Source: Sphingomonas sanxanigenens DSM 19645 = NX02
GTDB lineage: Bacteria > Pseudomonadota > Alphaproteobacteria > Sphingomonadales > Sphingomonadaceae
DNA: 64,000 bases
Assembly (NCBI RefSeq): GCF_000512205.2
Contig: NZ_CP006644.1
Location: 5,284,501 to 5,348,500 of the forward strand
Direction: 5' to 3'
In this document: positions 63,972 to 64,000 of the stretch, one piece after another
Layout of the letters: every line of letters begins with the position of its first letter
Numbering within the stretch: position 1 is the first letter of the stretch
Notes under the pieces: model-generated
Seen by the model: the letters and a program-made list of their open reading frames with translations, nothing else
Database searches by the model: none
What the model was told of the DNA's origin: nothing
Translations under genes and position numbers: made by a program

Positions 63972-64000
63972 CTTGACCCGGTCCGCCGGAGAACCAGACT

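Overview
The window is high-GC chromosomal DNA from an alphaproteobacterium, most probably Sphingomonadales (Sphingomonas-like). This rests on codon bias, two TonB-dependent receptors, a DUF3576 lipoprotein before leuS, a DUF1491 protein, and above all the gene order leuS-lptE-holA / parB-parA-rsmG-mnmG-mnmE / rho-hemJ-hemE / ppsR-maf-aroE-coaE-dnaQ. That order is typical of the alphaproteobacterial replication-origin region. No tRNA, rRNA, CRISPR array, prophage or insertion sequence was recognised.

Left part (1-32.6 kb): a partial DUF3616 gene, a VOC protein, a (p)ppGpp synthetase/hydrolase, a HIT protein, a flavin monooxygenase and a beta-hydroxyacid dehydrogenase. Next come an ada / 2OG-Fe(II) oxygenase pair and a tyrosine-degradation operon (hpd-hmgA-FAA hydrolase) with a well-formed promoter and palindromic operator. 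These are followed by a large autotransporter, pmbA with an IMPase-family gene, the osmoregulated periplasmic glucan genes opgG-opgH, an SMP-30 protein, a TonB receptor, small metabolic genes, an osmoprotectant-type ABC transporter whose permease is fused to its binding protein, two PaaI-like thioesterases and a membrane GGDEF protein.

Middle (32.7-35.6 kb): a compact cassette of a 50-residue peptide with a Gly/His/Cys/Asp-rich C-terminus, two tightly coupled genes of unknown function (the second cupin-like with a HEAT-like tail) and a winged-helix regulator with a degenerate receiver. It resembles a peptide-modification (RiPP-like) locus and is the best candidate here for an undescribed system.

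Right part (35.8-64 kb): recF, a second TonB receptor, pdeM, a HAD phosphatase, a YggS protein, a ThiE-like protein and an outer-membrane beta-barrel, then the conserved origin-proximal block. Three near-identical 16-bp parS palindromes lie in and near rsmG-mnmG-mnmE next to parAB. The 289-bp gap between divergent hemE and ppsR carries DnaA-box-like sequences and is where transcription polarity switches, so it is called as the chromosomal oriC. From ppsR to the window end every gene points right, away from the origin.
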